Below are positions 26,341-34,474 of a stretch of DNA of 38,519 nucleotides, piece after piece (the stretch's first letter is position 1; each line of letters opens with the position of its first letter). The DNA comes from Chrysochromulina parva. Taxonomy: Eukaryota; Haptophyta; Prymnesiales; Chrysochromulinaceae. The DNA lies in NCBI GenBank assembly GCA_002887195.1, contig PJAB01000136.1, positions 1 through 38,519 of the forward strand, written 5' to 3'. Both the position numbers and the translations under genes were made by a program. Below the pieces are notes generated by a model. That model saw nothing but the letters and a program-made list of their open reading frames with translations, was not told the DNA's origin and searched no databases.

Positions 26341-28431
26341 TCACGAGCAAATGTTGTTGCACGTTGGCCCGTTGCTTAGGTCGTGACACCGCCTCCTGAA
26401 GGCTCGGAGCGCGTCGTGCAGCCTCGGGTCGATGGCGACCGCGGGCGCGCGTCGCCCTCGGCCGAGCAGGTGGTCGAGCAGCCGTTGATGCTCGCGTTCG
26501 TCCATGGAGTCTGCCGTGGCGAGCCGATCGGCCGCGGGCAGCGTCAGCTTGATGTAGAGAAGTGGTGTGCTGCTCGCAAGCGCCTTGGCGGCGGCCGCTG
26601 GGGCAATCGGCGCCGTGTGAGCTCGAGTGTGAGCGAGTAGCGCCTCCACTCCTCTCGTGCCAGCGACGCTCTCGCCCTCACCGCTCAGGTCGACGTGCAC
26701 CACGGATGGCGTCGCAGCCCCGCGCGAGGCTGTGGCAGCGGCCGCTTCCTCTGCCTCGTGGGGCGCAGCGAGGTCACCACACCCGCCGATGCGCAGCACG
26801 CAGCGCACGCCATGGGGCGAGTGCACATGCCAGAAGCAGCGGGTCGAGAGCCCCAAGCCACGAGTCTTCGGCTGCCCAGGACGGCGTCTCCACTCGGGCG
26901 CCTCGATCTTTTTGCGGTCGGCCACCCCAGTGCAGTTGATCGCCGGTGCCACCAGCGTCCTTCCACTTAGGCTCGCCAATGCGCCGAGCACGGCGTGGAT
27001 GGCATTGAGAGTGCCCCACGCCAGCGGTGGCAGCGGGTGAGCGAGCGTGCCGTCCACAAGGGCCAGCAGCCGCGGCGGCGGCGGCGGCGGCGGCGGCGGC
27101 ACCATCGCGTGCGGAGCGACCGCCGCAACGGCCCTTCCCAAATGAGACGAAGCACCACGCGCTGCGATGTCGTCCGTTTCTCCCTCTCCGCCGGTTGCGC
27201 CCGCGTCCATCACCGCCGCACCCGCCTCCCGGCTGACGGCCGCCTCGTGCCAGTGGCCAAAGAGCCTCAGCGGCCAGGCACGCGCCGCCTCGGTCTGCGT
27301 GGTGCAAGTGTAGTGCACCAGCAGCGCGGGCGTCGGCGTCGCGCCATACAGCCAATGCTTGCCCTTGTGCCCGATACCATTTTCCATAGCTACGAGCCAC
27401 GCTGGCGCCAGCATGACGCGCTCGCCACTGCCACCTGAAGACATGCCCATGCCGTGGCCACCTGCCGCGCGTGCTTCAGACGCGGCACCAGCGCCGACGG
27501 TGGCACCGATAGCGCCAATGGCGGGGTGGCGTCGCAACTCATACCACAAGTAGCGCTCCGTGCTGGTGCCCCACGGGGAGCGTACCTGCAGCTCGGGTGG
27601 CGTCGCCATGGTGGCCTCGTGCCAGTATAGGCGCGCGCGCAGCTGCTCGCGATGCGCCGACGTCCATGCGCTGTCCGCGCCATCAGGAAGGAAGACAGCA
27701 CGGCCGGCCATGTCTGACAGCAAAACCTTGTTCCACAGATTTTGGTCCCAGAGGTACTGGTTCTTGAACGTGGGCTTGCGCGCGCTCGGCAGCCCCGGGA
27801 GCAGCTGCAATGCAAGCGCGATGCGCCGCTCGAACTCGAGGAATAGGCCGTTGATGGCCGTGCCGATCGTGGCGTTCCGCAGGTACATGAAGCCTATGTT
27901 CGTGTTTGCGAAGCCGCCCTTATAGTCAAAAGTGGTCACCAGCCGGTACCCACCAAAGGCGCTGCGGAGGCTGGGGTACGGGTTGGCGCGCACCGCCACA
28001 TCCGTATCCAAGGCCATGACGTTGATGCCGCGCTCGGCCAGCCGCTTGATTAGCCGAAAGCGTTGGAGCCACGCGACGAAATTCTTGCTTACGTGCAGCA
28101 TCGCCTCAATCTGATGCCGCGACGTGACGCATCCTATGCGCCCTCCAACGCGCATGCGGCGGCACGTCTCGGCTGAGAAGCCAAGCACTAGGATGTGGTC
28201 GATTTTGAAACTGTTGAACTGCGCGATGAGGTTCACGAGCAGCCGTTGTCGCCGGCGGTCGGCGTGCAGAAGAATCACCTCGTTGTCGACGCTCACGGCG
28301 CGGATGGCCACATCAATGCCACCGTCAGAGTCGATTTCGCCGTAGTGGTTGCCGCGTGTCCGCGCTGCATCGATATGCGCGCGCGTCGTCAAGTCAAGCG
28401 CCCGAGCTCCGACGGCTTGCACCGCCGGCAT
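26341..28431 (-). CDS. GT77-family glycosyltransferase (XEG113/RRA-like arabinosyltransferase)
   Basis: 696 aa from the first ATG, 28431 (the longest frame uses a GTG in a CA-repeat). The N-terminal GT-A nucleotide-diphospho-sugar transferase domain (PF03407 type) has IDHILVLGFS, a DxD motif in NVMALDTDVAVRANPY (DTD at about 142-144), YKGGFANTNIGFMYLRN and KNQYLWDQNLWN. After a Gly/Ala-rich disordered part comes a segment matching the C-terminal region of plant XEG113 as I recall it: PLAWGTLNAIHAVLGALASL, then GRTLVAPAINC. Plant GT77 enzymes (RRA, XEG113, RGXT) add arabinose or xylose to extensin hydroxyproline chains or pectin in the Golgi. The sugar here is unknown. No signal anchor is visible, so a short 5' exon may be missed within the 234 bp before the neighbouring gene. 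Confidence 0.84.
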   Translation of the reverse strand: MPAVQAVGARALDLTTRAHIDAARTRGNHYGEIDSDGGIDVAIRAVSVDNEVILLHADRRRQRLLVNLIAQFNSFKIDHILVLGFSAETCRRMRVGGRIGCVTSRHQIEAMLHVSKNFVAWLQRFRLIKRLAERGINVMALDTDVAVRANPYPSLRSAFGGYRLVTTFDYKGGFANTNIGFMYLRNATIGTAINGLFLEFERRIALALQLLPGLPSARKPTFKNQYLWDQNLWNKVLLSDMAGRAVFLPDGADSAWTSAHREQLRARLYWHEATMATPPELQVRSPWGTSTERYLWYELRRHPAIGAIGATVGAGAASEARAAGGHGMGMSSGGSGERVMLAPAWLVAMENGIGHKGKHWLYGATPTPALLVHYTCTTQTEAARAWPLRLFGHWHEAAVSREAGAAVMDAGATGGEGETDDIAARGASSHLGRAVAAVAPHAMVPPPPPPPPPRLLALVDGTLAHPLPPLAWGTLNAIHAVLGALASLSGRTLVAPAINCTGVADRKKIEAPEWRRRPGQPKTRGLGLSTRCFWHVHSPHGVRCVLRIGGCGDLAAPHEAEEAAAATASRGAATPSVVHVDLSGEGESVAGTRGVEALLAHTRAHTAPIAPAAAAKALASSTPLLYIKLTLPAADRLATADSMDEREHQRLLDHLLGRGRRAPAVAIDPRLHDALRAFRRRCHDLSNGPTCNNICS

Positions 28432-28527
28432 CCCTTCGGGCGCGCGGCGGAAACGCGTTATCACCCTTTGGTGTGAAGGAAGTGGGCGACATACCGCTTC
28501 GTCCCACCACCACCGCCCTGCTTTGAA

Positions 28528-28557
28528 CACGCACGCACGCACGCACACACACACACT
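28528..28557 (+). repeat. CACG/CA microsatellite
   Basis: Alternating CACG then CA units, about 30 bp, lie just upstream of the GT77 ATG in its 5' region. Confidence 0.85.
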
Positions 28558-28665
28558 GCACACACATCCTGATATTGGAGCGCGAAGAGCGCGCTGTCGT
28601 GTAATTGATCGTTGCTTCTTGGGAGAGGGCCTGAGCCCTGGAGCGCTGAGGCGTGAGGGCGCTGT

Positions 28666-29667
28666 TCACAATCCTGACTTGTAACAGCACCGCACGTCCA
28701 CTGATGGAGGGCAAAATGAGCCGGAATACGTGACACCGCGACAGCTGAAAGGGGTTTCTGATAGAGATGGAGGCGGTGGCGGCGACGGGAGTAGCATTAG
28801 TAACGGAGGAGGCGGAGGCGGGGGCGGAGGGGGAGGCGGGGGCGGAGGCGGGGGCGGAGATGGGCTAGGAGGCGGAGTAGGAGGCGGAACCACCAATTCA
28901 ACTGGAATTGCCGCCGTCATCCCCTCAGTAATTGATGGGGGAGACGCCACCAATTCGATTGACGGGGAGACGTCGACGATGAATATCGGCGGAGGCGGCG
29001 GAACGACTGGCGCCGGTGATGTCACAACTGGGTTTGCCGCGACGACGAACACGATGCCAAGAATGAGCAAGGCTAGTACGCCTGGTATAGCAAAGTTTGA
29101 GGCAGACCCTTCCACAGAGGAGGTCGACCTGGCGCGAGTACCGGTCTCGACGTCGTCGTCGTCGTCGTTGAGCATTTGATAGCCGCGATGAGCCCTGGCA
29201 GCGCGAGAGACCTTTGCAAGCGCCGCCGCCTCTTTGCCCGCCGCATCCTTGGCCACTACCGGTTGGGCCGCCGCCATTTCGGCCGCCAACGCCTCAGCCG
29301 CGACCTTCTCGGCCGCCACCTCGGCCACCGCTGCCTCCGCCGATGCTGCCTCCGCGGCTGCCTCCTCCGTCGCTGCCTCCGCCTCCTTCATCTCGGCAGC
29401 GTTCGCATAGCCCTTGGCAATGGCGTCGTCCTCCACCGCCTGCTCTTCCGCCGCCTTTATTGCCCAAATCCTCTCCTCCGCCAACCACGCTCGTCTTGCG
29501 CGCAACTCTTCATACTCCCTTTTGCGCTCCTCCTTCCGTCCTGGTTTGCTGCGGAGGTATTCCTGAATCACTAGGCTAGCATGCAGTTTATGATTGGCGT
29601 CCATGATCTCTTGAAGCGCATCCATGTCATCGGGCGCCGAGGCGAAACCACCGGGCGAGAGTGGCAT
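28666..29667 (-). CDS. Coiled-coil, single-pass membrane protein with polyproline ectodomain
   Basis: 333 aa from the first ATG, 29667 (the longest frame starts with TTG). Residues 15-160 are a charged, Ala/Glu-rich coiled coil (EERKREYEELRARRAWLAEE and EAA repeats). Residues 193-212 form one hydrophobic span (FAIPGVLALLILGIVFVVAA). A Pro-rich tail follows with SPSPPPPPP runs (about 261-300) and a short Cys-containing end (C309, C319, C327, C328). With basic and coiled residues before the span, the N-terminus is probably cytosolic and the polyproline tail lumenal or extracellular. The tail resembles extensin-type SPn substrates of hydroxyproline arabinosylation. It lies next to the GT77 gene, on the same strand. 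A repeat copy lies 179 bp upstream. No known family was recognised. Confidence 0.65.
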   Translation of the reverse strand: MPLSPGGFASAPDDMDALQEIMDANHKLHASLVIQEYLRSKPGRKEERKREYEELRARRAWLAEERIWAIKAAEEQAVEDDAIAKGYANAAEMKEAEAATEEAAAEAASAEAAVAEVAAEKVAAEALAAEMAAAQPVVAKDAAGKEAAALAKVSRAARAHRGYQMLNDDDDDVETGTRARSTSSVEGSASNFAIPGVLALLILGIVFVVAANPVVTSPAPVVPPPPPIFIVDVSPSIELVASPPSITEGMTAAIPVELVVPPPTPPPSPSPPPPPPPPPPPPPPPPPPLLMLLPSPPPPPSLSETPFSCRGVTYSGSFCPPSVDVRCCYKSGL

Positions 29668-29846
29668 CGCCCCGCGTCGGCGATTGGCGAGGGGACGCAC
29701 CGCAAATTTGAGCGCGAGGTGTGCTGCGTGTGCTCGGCTTTTCGACGGATTTCCGTTTCGACACAATCTGGAGAAACATCCTCTTCCCCACAACAGCCAA
29801 TCGAACTTGGGTCTAGAGTGTCGTGAATGACGACCGCTGTTGTTTA

Positions 29847-29946
29847 TGTGAACGTTAACACGACAGACGCGACAACCGGTGCTACGGCACTGTTACTGCC
29901 CGCTCAGAATACACACACCTTACATGTTCCCATATGAGACGCGGAG
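29847..29946 (+). repeat. Dispersed ~100-bp repeat, copy 2
   Basis: Counterpart of 18952-19058, same orientation. It lies between the divergent ATGs of the coiled-coil gene (29667, minus) and the three-TM gene (29995, plus), ending 48 bp before the latter. It lacks 8 bp present in copy 1. Confidence 0.92.
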
Positions 29947-29994
29947 AATTCATATGAATATAACGACCGCGAAGTCCACAAGGACTCTCGTGTC

Positions 29995-30582
29995 ATGCAG
30001 TTCTACTCGCGCACGCAGCAGCCGGGAGCTTCACAACACGGCTGGGTCGCGCCAGCCGGGAGCTTCCCCAACGCCGTCGTCACGCCTGATGGCTGCTTCC
30101 ACCTCGGGATGCCTCTGCGCGGTGCAGCTTCAGAAGATCGCCCCTCGCTCGATCCCCTCTCCAATGGCTCACCGCCGTCGAGCGGAATCCTCGTTCTCAT
30201 GCACCCCGGAGCTCCAGATGAGAACAGCTCGCCCCGCGCACCGCTTTTGGTGGGACTGCTTTGCGACTTCATAGTGCTGATTGCCATCTTGTATGAGCTT
30301 CGATGGCGTGAGGTGGAGACCGAATTTCTGCTCACGATTGGGTTGATGGGCCTCGTGGTGGCGGCCGTTGGGTTCTTCAGTTGCTACTTCCGGATGCCGA
30401 GCATGCTCGGCTTCTTCGCGATGCTTTGCTTGTGGCAAGGCGTCGCATCTGCGCTGCCGTGCCAGTCGATGCCCCAGCTCTTACATGTGGTGTTGCAGCC
30501 ATGCCTCGTGAGTTTTTCCCTCACACTCCGCCGCACGCGCATCCCCATGTGCTTCAACACTGGGAGGACACGTCGCCGATGA
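29995..30582 (+). CDS. Small three-span membrane protein of unknown function
   Basis: 195 aa from ATG 29995. The N-terminal 80 residues are polar and contain a duplicated QPGASQHGW/APAGSFPN element, from two CAGCCGGGAGCTTC copies. Three hydrophobic spans follow at about 83-101 (LLVGLLCDFIVLIAILYEL), 111-132 and 135-153. The C-terminus is basic. A strong splice donor, CTC|GTGAGT at 30508, lies within the frame, and another frame stays open to 30836, so the true C-terminus could differ. Membrane composition argues for a real gene; no family was recognised. Transcription is probably from the region holding repeat copy 2. Confidence 0.55.
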   Translation: MQFYSRTQQPGASQHGWVAPAGSFPNAVVTPDGCFHLGMPLRGAASEDRPSLDPLSNGSPPSSGILVLMHPGAPDENSSPRAPLLVGLLCDFIVLIAILYELRWREVETEFLLTIGLMGLVVAAVGFFSCYFRMPSMLGFFAMLCLWQGVASALPCQSMPQLLHVVLQPCLVSFSLTLRRTRIPMCFNTGRTRRR

Positions 30583-30836
30583 GAAAAGACGAGCTGCGAG
30601 CTCCGAACCCGAGCTGTGCCGCGCAGCTTTTTGCGGCCGATGCTTTCGGGCGGCGCCCGTCCGCGTCGTCTGCGTCTGCCGTCCGTCTCCGTTCGGTCTT
30701 GGGCGACGCCAAAGACGTGCGGTCCGCGCCGCATTTCAGAGGGCCTGAGTCTGCCTCTTACTCCACTTGTACTTTAGGCAACGAAGTACTACTTCCAGAC
30801 TTCACCACGCACTCACACGGCACCGTAGTGTTCTAG

Positions 30837-31550
30837 TGTAGCCGCGTTGGGACCTACCCGGGCCGGGCCGCGCGAGCCTGCGACGACCCCGCCGCACGCC
30901 CCGCCCGCGGCCGCGCCCCGCCCCCGGGAGCCCATGCGGGAGCCCCGGCGTCGTCCCGCGACCCGACCGATTATTTTGAATTCGCCGAGTGATTGACCCA
31001 AAGGGGTAGGGGGAGGTTTTCTTTCTTCATTCTTGATTCACACACCCTATCCCCACCACCACCGCCGCGCACCAGGCTGAGATTTTGAATTCCCGTGACG
31101 GACCCGGCTCCCGATAGCCGCCCACGCCAGGCCCGCTAGCTCGCCATTGCCAGCACCACCGTCCACCCCCCCCAGCACGCCACATGCCCCGCAAGATCTT
31201 GCGAATCCACGGACAAATTGTGCTATAGCAATGGGGGATTTGGCGACGCTCGCCCCCCCCACATAAAGCTCCATGGAGCCGTTCCTCTCCTCCAGCGCAC
31301 CGAGTGCGGAAAGGGTCCTCGCACGCGTCGGCATCATCGTAATAGAGGGCATCGTCGCACTCGCAACGTTCGATGACGCACGCCCTGTCGGTCCTCGGGC
31401 TACCCAGTACATGGGCACATGGACACACAGCCTCAAGCCCCTCGGCCATGCTCACATCACTCTGTACGGAGCCGTGCCCACGCCGCTATGTGCCACCTCT
31501 GTGCACTCTGTGGAATGGCCATAGCACACGTCATGGCGTGCCAGCTGCGC
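30837..31550. other. Intergenic region with CG-rich island
   Basis: 714 bp of convergent space between the three-TM gene and the PI4K gene. A C/G-rich island lies at 30855-30965, with a C-run at 31250-31260. Open frames on both strands have no recognisable motifs. Confidence 0.45.
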
Positions 31551-33959
31551 TCAGATGGCGATGCCGCGCTGCTTATTTTGGAACCAGTCGTAGTTGCGCG
31601 AGCCCCAGTGGCCCGCGGCTTTGTCGATGACCGTGCGGAAGGCAGCAGGCACCTGCTCGCGCGGCAGGTCGACGAAGAGACGTTTCTTGAGCCTCGGGAT
31701 GACTTTGCTCACATGCGTCTGCTTGAAGCACGGGAAGCGCGAGCCAGTGCCCACGATTTCGACGATGGTGCAGATCGTCGCTGCGTGGTCGTGCGCGATC
31801 ACCATGGCCTCGATGCATGCCTTGCAGTACTGCTCGTACACAGGTGAGCCGACGCCGTCGAGTAGCTCTATGTACTCGCGCGTCAGCTTGAAAGGCGAGC
31901 ACTCGACGAGCCCGCCGATCTGCTTGCCGGTCGAGTGGCCCAGGCAGAAGCCGAAGTCGATGTGGAAGTAGTGCCCTGAGTCCGAGAGCATCAGATTTCC
32001 ATTGTGCCGGTCACGCAGCAGCAGGAGCCACATCACGACCGAATAGGCTGCGAGTGACCGGACAAAGTTGCTCTGTGCCTGCAAGAACATCTCCGAGCCG
32101 GGCGCGCCGTGCCGCTGCACGAAGAGGTTGCGCAGCGTCGTGTAGCCCTCCCGCCTTTTGAGGGCATCCAGGTCGAAGGACGCAATGATCGTCTCAATCA
32201 ACCCAGTGTCGGGCCCTGTCGCGAGGATATGGTAATAGTTGAGCCAGCAACTGGCCGGCCAGATGGAGCCGAAGTACTTGATCATTTGCATGATGAACAC
32301 CTCCTGGCGCAGGTCATCGTTGGACTTGACGATAAACGAGCGCAGCTCCCATCCTTTGACGCTCGAGAGCTGTGACGTCTCGCGTAGCCGCTGCACCTTC
32401 TTGGCCCACGGCTCTCGTTTCTTCTCGGCCATCGTGGGCACCACTGCTGCGCTCTCACGGGATGGCGAGGAGAGTGGTGACTCGAGCACAACCACGCCAA
32501 GGGTCGCGGACACGGCGGCCGCGCGCGCGCCACCCTCCATAGGCGCGCTCGAGACGTGCTCTGCGATCGAGCCCACGGTGTAGGGCTCGCGCCGTGTCTC
32601 GCAGATGAGCATAAGCGGGCAGCGCGCTTTCGTATTGAAGACGATGGACTCGCCGGTCGGAAAGCGCAGCAGCGAGCTGCACTTCTCGTCCGAGTGCGAG
32701 AGCGGGAAGTAGGAGCGCTGCGGCAGCTGAATATGCTCGAGGTGATGCTGCAGCGCCGCCTGCCGCGCCGTCGGCGCGAGCGCGCGCAGCGACTCGGCCG
32801 CGTCGGTCATTGCGCGCGTGAACTCGCGCTGAGAGTTGAAGTACTCATAGATCTTGCGTGCGCGCAGCATCGAGTCGGCGAGGCCCCCGTGGGATTTCAT
32901 GTACGTCGCGTACTGCTCGTCCAGGAACGCGTCGAACTTCTCCGAGCAGTGCCCCTCGCGTGGCGTCTCCTCTTCGTGGAGCTTCTCGATGACATTCTCG
33001 AGGAGCTCGGACTGTCCCTTACTGGGCATGCCGGGAGGCGCGGGCAGTGCCGAGAGCGCGGTGAGCTTGGTGATCCAATGCTTCATCTCGGCGGCCGACG
33101 CCGCCTGCAGGTGGAACACGAGCCCCGTCTGCTTGCACGTGAGCACAAAGTAGTGCTCGTACCGAGAGCTCTTCGGTGCTGTGATGGTCGCCGTGTTGAG
33201 TGCCATCGAACCCTTTGGTTTGTCGAGGTGGTGCGAGGCGCTCGCGCTGTCGGGTTGGTTGTAGTAGTAGAAGACGCGGTCACGTACCTCACAGTAGCGC
33301 TGGTGCCAGTTGCGCCGTCCGAAGCGCGAGAAGCCCCCACCCTTCTTATTCAGCGTGCCGCTAATCGAGATCTCACCCACCTTCGAGTCCGATGCCGTCG
33401 GCACGCCACCGAGCACCGCGTCCGTCACGGACGCGCACTCCCTCATCAATTCCGCCGTCTTGCCCTCGAGGTTCGGGTGCGTGCCGTACACCACGCACTG
33501 CTCGAGCTCCACTATCAGCCGCGCGCAGCGCACGTACTTGGTCCGGTCGCCGCCGCGCTTCGGTCGGTTTTCCTGCAGGGATGCGAAGAGCATCCAAAAC
33601 AGTTGTAGCGCCTGCATCGGAGCGAACCAGAGGGCGCATGCGTCAGAGATCGTGAGGCTATGCGCTGCGTCAAGGCAGCCGCAGCTGAGGCATTTCCGGA
33701 TCTCGCGTGTGGTGCCCGCTCTCACCAGGTGGATCGAGATCTGAGAAACGGAGAGAAGGTAGCGCTCGATGGCCGCAACGTTGGCCACGCTGGTTGGGAG
33801 CGCGATGACAATGTGCGCAAATTGCGGTAGGTACAACTCAACCGTACCCAGCTCCTTTGGTGCGGCCTCGAGGAGCGCCTGGCAACATTTCGCAACTGTC
33901 GGCCCGTCATTCCGGTTCCTCCAGAGCTCGAGGAGGTTGCTTTCCACTGCACTGGTCAT
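31551..33959 (-). CDS. Phosphatidylinositol 4-kinase, type III beta-like, with internal PH domain
   Basis: 802 aa from ATG 33959 (GTG at 33998 would add 13 aa). Phosphorylates phosphatidylinositol at the 4-position, typically on Golgi/TGN membranes. Domains: helical lipid-kinase unique region (about 90-180), PH domain (about 196-302: SGTLNKKGGGFSRFGRRNWH, YCEVRDRVFYYY, MKHWITKL), a conserved pre-kinase strand (YFPLSHSDEKC, SIVFNTKARCPLMLICE), and the kinase core. The core has SFIVKSNDDLRQE with the ATP-binding Lys (about 545), LRDRHNGNLM catalytic loop (about 648-657), HIDFGFCLGHS activation segment (666-676), and YDWFQNKQRGI at the C-terminus. Compact size and the LKU-kinase order fit PI4KB rather than the much larger PI4KA. 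All catalytic residues are present. The PH domain is absent from animal PI4KB and could give a second lipid-binding handle. Confidence 0.92.
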   Translation of the reverse strand: MTSAVESNLLELWRNRNDGPTVAKCCQALLEAAPKELGTVELYLPQFAHIVIALPTSVANVAAIERYLLSVSQISIHLVRAGTTREIRKCLSCGCLDAAHSLTISDACALWFAPMQALQLFWMLFASLQENRPKRGGDRTKYVRCARLIVELEQCVVYGTHPNLEGKTAELMRECASVTDAVLGGVPTASDSKVGEISISGTLNKKGGGFSRFGRRNWHQRYCEVRDRVFYYYNQPDSASASHHLDKPKGSMALNTATITAPKSSRYEHYFVLTCKQTGLVFHLQAASAAEMKHWITKLTALSALPAPPGMPSKGQSELLENVIEKLHEEETPREGHCSEKFDAFLDEQYATYMKSHGGLADSMLRARKIYEYFNSQREFTRAMTDAAESLRALAPTARQAALQHHLEHIQLPQRSYFPLSHSDEKCSSLLRFPTGESIVFNTKARCPLMLICETRREPYTVGSIAEHVSSAPMEGGARAAAVSATLGVVVLESPLSSPSRESAAVVPTMAEKKREPWAKKVQRLRETSQLSSVKGWELRSFIVKSNDDLRQEVFIMQMIKYFGSIWPASCWLNYYHILATGPDTGLIETIIASFDLDALKRREGYTTLRNLFVQRHGAPGSEMFLQAQSNFVRSLAAYSVVMWLLLLRDRHNGNLMLSDSGHYFHIDFGFCLGHSTGKQIGGLVECSPFKLTREYIELLDGVGSPVYEQYCKACIEAMVIAHDHAATICTIVEIVGTGSRFPCFKQTHVSKVIPRLKKRLFVDLPREQVPAAFRTVIDKAAGHWGSRNYDWFQNKQRGIAI

Positions 33960-34193
33960 TCCCGAGGCAACTCTGTACGCGTGAACGTCGCTCTTCACCT
34001 GCTAGGCAGAGAGCTCGCGAGGCAGTGACGTCTCGCCGGTCGCGCTGCCGCGAGAGCCGCCGGGCAAACGAAAAGCCGCGGGCGATTCGTTCACGATTCG
34101 GGGTGCGAACGTGTTCGAGTTCACAGCCTTCCCGACGGAAAAAAAGCAGACAGCGCTGTTCCGGCCGTGGGGTGCTCCCCATCCCATGTTGGA

Positions 34194-34223
34194 CTCAACC
34201 TGGCTCCGCCAGATCAGGTTGAG
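34194..34223. repeat. Inverted repeat, 9-bp arms, 12-bp loop
   Basis: CTCAACCTG (34194-34202) and CAGGTTGAG (34215-34223) are exact inverse complements. Located 235 bp upstream of the PI4K ATG. Confidence 0.75.
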
Positions 34224-34254
34224 GCGGGAGCCCTACCCCATATCATATCGCATA

Positions 34255-34330
34255 TCCGTCGCTTAGTTTTTTTAGACTTTACTGCTTAACTTTAGTCCAA
34301 TGATGCTTTAGTCTTATTTACCCTTTAACG
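34255..34330. other. AT-rich island
   Basis: An AT-rich patch in GC-rich surroundings with TTTTTTTAGACTTTA and three CTTTAG/TTTAGT words. It lies 3' of the patatin gene on its coding strand, so it may serve 3'-end formation. Confidence 0.55.
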
Positions 34331-34474
34331 GACGTGCGTGCCCGCCGCGCCGGGGTCCCGGGCTGCCGGGCCCCGGGGCGGGCGGCCTGGTCTCTCGCTA
34401 CACTGTACACTCTAATTCCTACTCTCTAGTAGTTTCCCCGACACATAACCATAAACTAAGGCTGGGCCTCGGTC

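Larger units (their letters stand above)
33960..34474. other. Intergenic region with inverted repeat and AT-rich island
   Basis: 515 bp between the PI4K ATG and the patatin stop. Contains a 9-bp-arm inverted repeat (34194-34223), an AT-rich island (34255-34330) with repeated CTTTAG/TTTAGT words, then a GC-rich palindromic patch (34345-34390). No gene. Confidence 0.5.

Noticed and set aside
28528..28557. CACG/CA repeat considered as a coding start for GT77
   Set aside because: The upstream frame there begins at GTG and encodes a Cys/Val repeat typical of a microsatellite; the ATG at 28431 was preferred.
31027..31455. Minus-strand Cys-rich 142-codon frame between the three-TM and PI4K genes
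   Set aside because: Cys/Gly-rich composition without pattern, no polyA signal or homology recollection.
32556..33608. Plus-strand open frame (350 codons) opposite the PI4K gene
   Set aside because: Shadow of the PI4K/PH coding region; Arg- and Val-rich with no motif.
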